NCBI GenBank assembly: GCA_017414145.1
Contig: JAFPQL010000007.1
Span: 1 to 7,535 of the forward strand
Reading direction: 5' to 3'
Length of the DNA: 7,535 nt
DNA from: Oscillospiraceae bacterium
GTDB lineage: Bacteria > Bacillota_A > Clostridia > Oscillospirales > Ruminococcaceae
Part shown: piece after piece, positions 5,755 through 7,535 of the stretch
Numbering within the stretch: the first letter of the stretch is position 1
Layout: every line of letters starts with the position of its first letter
Notes under the pieces: model-generated
What the model was told of the DNA's origin: nothing
The model's database searches: none
The model's input: only the letters and a program-made list of their open reading frames with translations
Position numbers and translations under genes: made by a program

Positions 5755-6297
5755 ATGATGATTGATGCAAGCCTCGGACGCGCAGGCTGCTGCGGATTTC
5801 CCGCCTGCCCGCCGCAGCCGCCGTTTCCGTCACCGGATTCACCGCTGTTTCCGCCGCCGGCCGGCATGAACGGCCCTTCTGCGCTGAACATTCAGCTTGC
5901 GACGGCACAGCCCGCCGTCGCAAACGGCGCGGTCATTCCGATGGGCGCCGCGGTCCGGCAGTACGGCGACAACCTGAGCTATGACGCCGCCAATCACGCG
6001 GTCATCGTCAACCGCCCCGGCATCTACGCCTTCACATGGCAGATGCTGGTCAGTGCGGCGGTGACGGACGCAGTGGTGACGCTGCAGTCGCTGGACGGCG
6101 CCGTCGTGCTGGCACAGTCCGGCGTACCGGTCGGGGCGGATGCGCCCGTGCTGCTGACCGGTTCCGCCGTCGCAAGGCTGATGCCGGGCACATCGTGGGT
6201 GCTGGTCAACAATTCCGGCAGCGCGGTTTCGCTGGGCGTTGCGGGGACGGCGCCTGCGGCATTCGCGGCCTCCGAAACAGTCACAGAGCTGCGCTGA
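5755..6297 (+). CDS. BclA C-terminal-like (C1q/TNF-fold) spore-surface-type protein
   Basis: This protein has 180 residues from ATG 5755; ATG 5758 and GTG 5746 are also possible because no strong ribosome binding site is present (GTGAG just upstream is the best). The N-terminus carries three cysteines (Cys12, Cys13, Cys18) and a Pro-rich stretch (CPPQPPFPSPDSPLFPPPAG, 18-37). Residues about 45-165 alternate small and hydrophobic residues in beta strands, with GAAVRQYG, HAVIVNRPGIYAFTWQMLV and MPGTSWVLVNNSGSAVSL, the pattern of the jelly-roll C-terminal domain of BclA-type exosporium proteins. In those proteins it follows collagen-like GXX repeats, which are absent here; the Pro-rich stretch takes their place. 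There is no signal peptide, as expected for a mother-cell spore-coat protein. It ends 10 bp before a strong terminator and may be co-transcribed with the phosphoesterase or have its own sporulation promoter, which I could not identify. Confidence 0.68.
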   Translation: MMIDASLGRAGCCGFPACPPQPPFPSPDSPLFPPPAGMNGPSALNIQLATAQPAVANGAVIPMGAAVRQYGDNLSYDAANHAVIVNRPGIYAFTWQMLVSAAVTDAVVTLQSLDGAVVLAQSGVPVGADAPVLLTGSAVARLMPGTSWVLVNNSGSAVSLGVAGTAPAAFAASETVTELR

Positions 6298-6303
6298 GCA
6301 GTG

Positions 6304-6359
6304 AAAAAGCCATAGCATTTCTGACTGCGCGTCAAAAATGCTATGGCTGATTCTTTTTT
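6304..6359. terminator. Strong bidirectional intrinsic terminator between convergent genes
   Basis: AGCCATAGCATTT (6308-6320) and AAATGCTATGGCT (6336-6348) form a perfect 13-bp stem. The inner TGAC/GTCA adds 4 bp past one C-A mismatch, closing on TGCGC. TTCTTTTTT (6351-6359) follows on the plus strand; on the minus strand the AAAAA at 6304-6308 gives a T-run. It therefore serves the plus-strand unit ending at 6297 and the feo cluster ending at 6372. Confidence 0.93.
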
Positions 6360-6371
6360 GGGGAAGGGGAC

Positions 6372-6749
6372 TCACGCTTGCTGAACAGCAGGCTTCATAT
6401 TCCGCAGGTCTGCTTCGGGAATCTCCGCGAGCAGCGCACAGACAGCGTTCTGAATCTCCGTCATTGGGGGAAGCAGCGGATGCAGCACCGCACGCAGTCT
6501 GTCGTAATATGTCTGATACCGTTCAGCGACATCCAGCCCCTGTTCCGTGAACCGGATCTGTCCGTCTGCGGATTTTTCGATCCAGCCGCGGGAGAGGAAT
6601 ACTTCCAGCATGGAGTGTACGCTCGATTTTCTCACCGCGAGCATGGATGCGAGGCGCACACCCCGGACCGGGCGTCCGGCATCGTGCAGGGACTTGATTG
6701 CGAGCAGATACCGGATATTGGCGGATGTCATAGTGTCGTTTTGTGGCAT
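6372..6749 (-). CDS. DtxR-like winged-helix regulator of the feo cluster
   Basis: This is a 125-residue protein. A winged helix-turn-helix spans about residues 10-77: NIRYLLAIKSLHDAG, VRLASMLAVRKSSVHSMLEVFLSRGWIEK (31-59) and the wing GQIRFTEQGLDVAERY, which is the DtxR/MntR pattern. A short helical C-terminal part follows (80-118). The usual metal ligands are not evident: Arg13 and Leu16 occupy the places of MntR Asp8 and Glu11, and the C-terminal EEAxxxEH-type motif is replaced by NAVCALLAEIP. It has no SH3-like domain. It is last in the feo operon, 16 bp after the Cys-rich gene, and ends before the bidirectional terminator. AAAGGAG lies about 10 nt upstream of the ATG at 6749; longer frames overlap the Cys-rich gene and are rejected. 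It probably controls iron uptake, perhaps through a partner or another ligand. A MarR-like identity is less likely. Confidence 0.8.
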   Translation of the reverse strand: MPQNDTMTSANIRYLLAIKSLHDAGRPVRGVRLASMLAVRKSSVHSMLEVFLSRGWIEKSADGQIRFTEQGLDVAERYQTYYDRLRAVLHPLLPPMTEIQNAVCALLAEIPEADLRNMKPAVQQA

Positions 6750-6765
6750 GATGATTTTGCTCCTT

Positions 6766-6936
6766 TTAGTGCCGGTGGCATTCTCCGTGCATGGCGCAGT
6801 GCGCACAGCCGCAGCCGCAGGAGGAGGTTCCCGCCTTCTTCCCGCGCAGCATCGAGACGATGATCGCCGCGACGACTGCCAGCAGCACCAGCGAAATGAG
6901 AATGGTACCCGCATTTTCTGCAAGCCATGTGAACAC
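6766..6936 (-). CDS. FeoB-associated Cys-rich membrane protein (56 residues, GTG start)
   Basis: This small protein has one N-terminal membrane segment (about 9-30, TILISLVLLAVVAAIIVSML), then basic RGKK, then a Cys-rich tail with Cys40, Cys42, Cys44, Cys47 and Cys53 in CGCGCAHCAMHGEC, plus two His near the end. This is the pattern of the small membrane proteins encoded directly after feoB in Firmicutes (FeoB-associated Cys-rich family), which are thought to help FeoB-mediated Fe(II) uptake, perhaps by handling iron at the inner face. The GTG at 6936 is chosen because AAAGGAG lies 8 nt upstream; the next GTG upstream (6942) would leave only 2 nt. The overlapping frame starting at ATG 6928 gives an unrelated basic peptide and is a shadow. 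It sits 16 bp after feoB and 16 bp before the regulator gene. Confidence 0.88.
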   Translation of the reverse strand: MFTWLAENAGTILISLVLLAVVAAIIVSMLRGKKAGTSSCGCGCAHCAMHGECHRH

Positions 6937-6952
6937 TGTCACCACTCCTTTC

Positions 6953-7535
6953 TTACACCTTGACCTTGCCGGTCAGCTTGGTGGATTCTCTGTACTTTCT
7001 GATGAACAGCATATAGATCATCAGTGCGAGGATCAGAACTGCAAAGACCAGCGCCACCGCGTTGAAGCTGCCGGTAAAGAGGCCGCCGAACTGCGTGATC
7101 ATCAGGGCGATTGCATAGGCAAAGCAGCACTGGTACAGGATTGCGAACCATGTCCACTTGGCGTTGTTCATCTCACGCTTGATCGCGCCGATTGCCGCAA
7201 AGCAGGGTGCGCAGAGCAGATTGAACACGAGGAAGGAGAATCCGGTGATGTGCGTGAAGGCTGCGCCGAGCGTCTGCCAGACCGTGCCGTCTCCGCCGCC
7301 GTAGAGAATGCCCATCGTACCGACGATGTTCTCCTTTGCGACCAGACCGGTGATCGAAGCAACCGTTGCCTGCCAGTTGCCCCAGCCGAGCGGTGTGAAG
7401 ATCCACGCAATCGCGGAGCCGATCTTGGCGAGAATCGACTGATCGAGCTCTTCCTCCTCCAGCATCCGGAAGGCGCCGTCCACAGAGCCGAAGCGGGACA
7501 GGAACCAGACGACGATGGTCGAGAGCAGGATGATC
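6953..7535 (-). CDS. feoB: Ferrous iron transport protein B, C-terminal part (5' end missing)
   Basis: The gene runs off the right edge; 193 C-terminal residues and the stop are visible. FeoB is the inner-membrane Fe(II) importer with an N-terminal G-protein domain, which is outside the window. Seen here are the family-typical GNWQATVASITGLVAKENIV and VGTMGILYGGGDGTV, the second Gate region with the conserved CAPCFAAIGAIKREM, and several hydrophobic segments (around TWFAILYQCCFAYAIALMI and FNAVALVFAVLILALMIYML), ending in a short basic tail (KYRESTKLTGKVKV). The stop codon is followed within 1 nt by the AAAGGAG site of the Cys-rich gene, so translation of the two is closely linked. feoA, usually upstream, would lie beyond the edge. 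The promoter and any Fe-responsive operator are not in the window. Confidence 0.95.
   Translation of the reverse strand, partial: IILLSTIVVWFLSRFGSVDGAFRMLEEEELDQSILAKIGSAIAWIFTPLGWGNWQATVASITGLVAKENIVGTMGILYGGGDGTVWQTLGAAFTHITGFSFLVFNLLCAPCFAAIGAIKREMNNAKWTWFAILYQCCFAYAIALMITQFGGLFTGSFNAVALVFAVLILALMIYMLFIRKYRESTKLTGKVKV

Noticed and set aside
6728..6928. 66-codon minus-strand frame overlapping the Cys-rich gene
   Set aside because: The product is a basic, Arg-rich peptide with no membrane segment; the other frame encodes a recognisable FeoB-associated protein with a better-placed ribosome binding site.
1..7535. CRISPR array, insertion sequence, prophage or toxin-antitoxin system
   Set aside because: No spaced direct repeats, transposase motifs, terminal inverted repeats, or small toxin-antitoxin gene pairs were seen on either strand.

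Overview
The window looks like a chromosomal segment of a GC-rich, low-motility-signal gut-type Clostridia bacterium (Firmicutes/Bacillota; Ruminococcaceae/Oscillospiraceae is my best guess, not proven). The clues are strong AAAGGAG-type ribosome binding sites, sigma-A promoters close to TTGACA-17-TATAAT, a tRNA gene with encoded CCA, a spore-surface-type (BclA-like) protein, and a clostridial-style feoB / small Cys-rich membrane protein / DtxR-like regulator cluster. No mobile element, CRISPR array or phage gene was seen.

Layout. 1-1028 (minus): 5' part of a secreted transglutaminase-fold protein, cut by the window edge, with its own promoter and a 9-bp palindrome near the predicted transcript start. 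1308-1781 (minus): YbjN-like protein with a near-consensus promoter. 1869-2696 (minus): a single-pass membrane protein whose soluble domain resembles, by eye, ferredoxin-dependent bilin reductases (PcyA/HY2 family). Upstream of it are a terminator hairpin, tRNA-Val(GAC) at 2766-2842 and the tRNA promoter. 2932-6350 (plus): a divergent unit made of a ParB-like/BMP (PnrA-like) fusion protein without signal peptide, a metallophosphoesterase, and a BclA-C-terminal-like protein, ending in a strong bidirectional terminator. 6372-7535 (minus): a convergent iron-uptake cluster, in transcription order FeoB C-terminus (cut by the window edge), a 56-residue Cys-rich FeoB-associated membrane protein with a GTG start, and a short DtxR-like regulator.

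How they may work together. The feo genes form one operon for ferrous iron import. The ParB/BMP protein and the phosphoesterase sit 50 bp apart with no terminator between them and are probably co-transcribed, which suggests an intracellular ligand-sensing role linked to a phosphatase or nuclease; this is inference. The bilin-reductase-like membrane protein has no clear promoter of its own and may depend on read-through from the tRNA-Val promoter.

The most notable items are the membrane-anchored bilin-reductase-like protein, the cytosolic ParB/BMP fusion, and a DtxR-like regulator that seems to have lost the usual metal ligands. All family calls were made by eye from remembered family signatures; no search was run.
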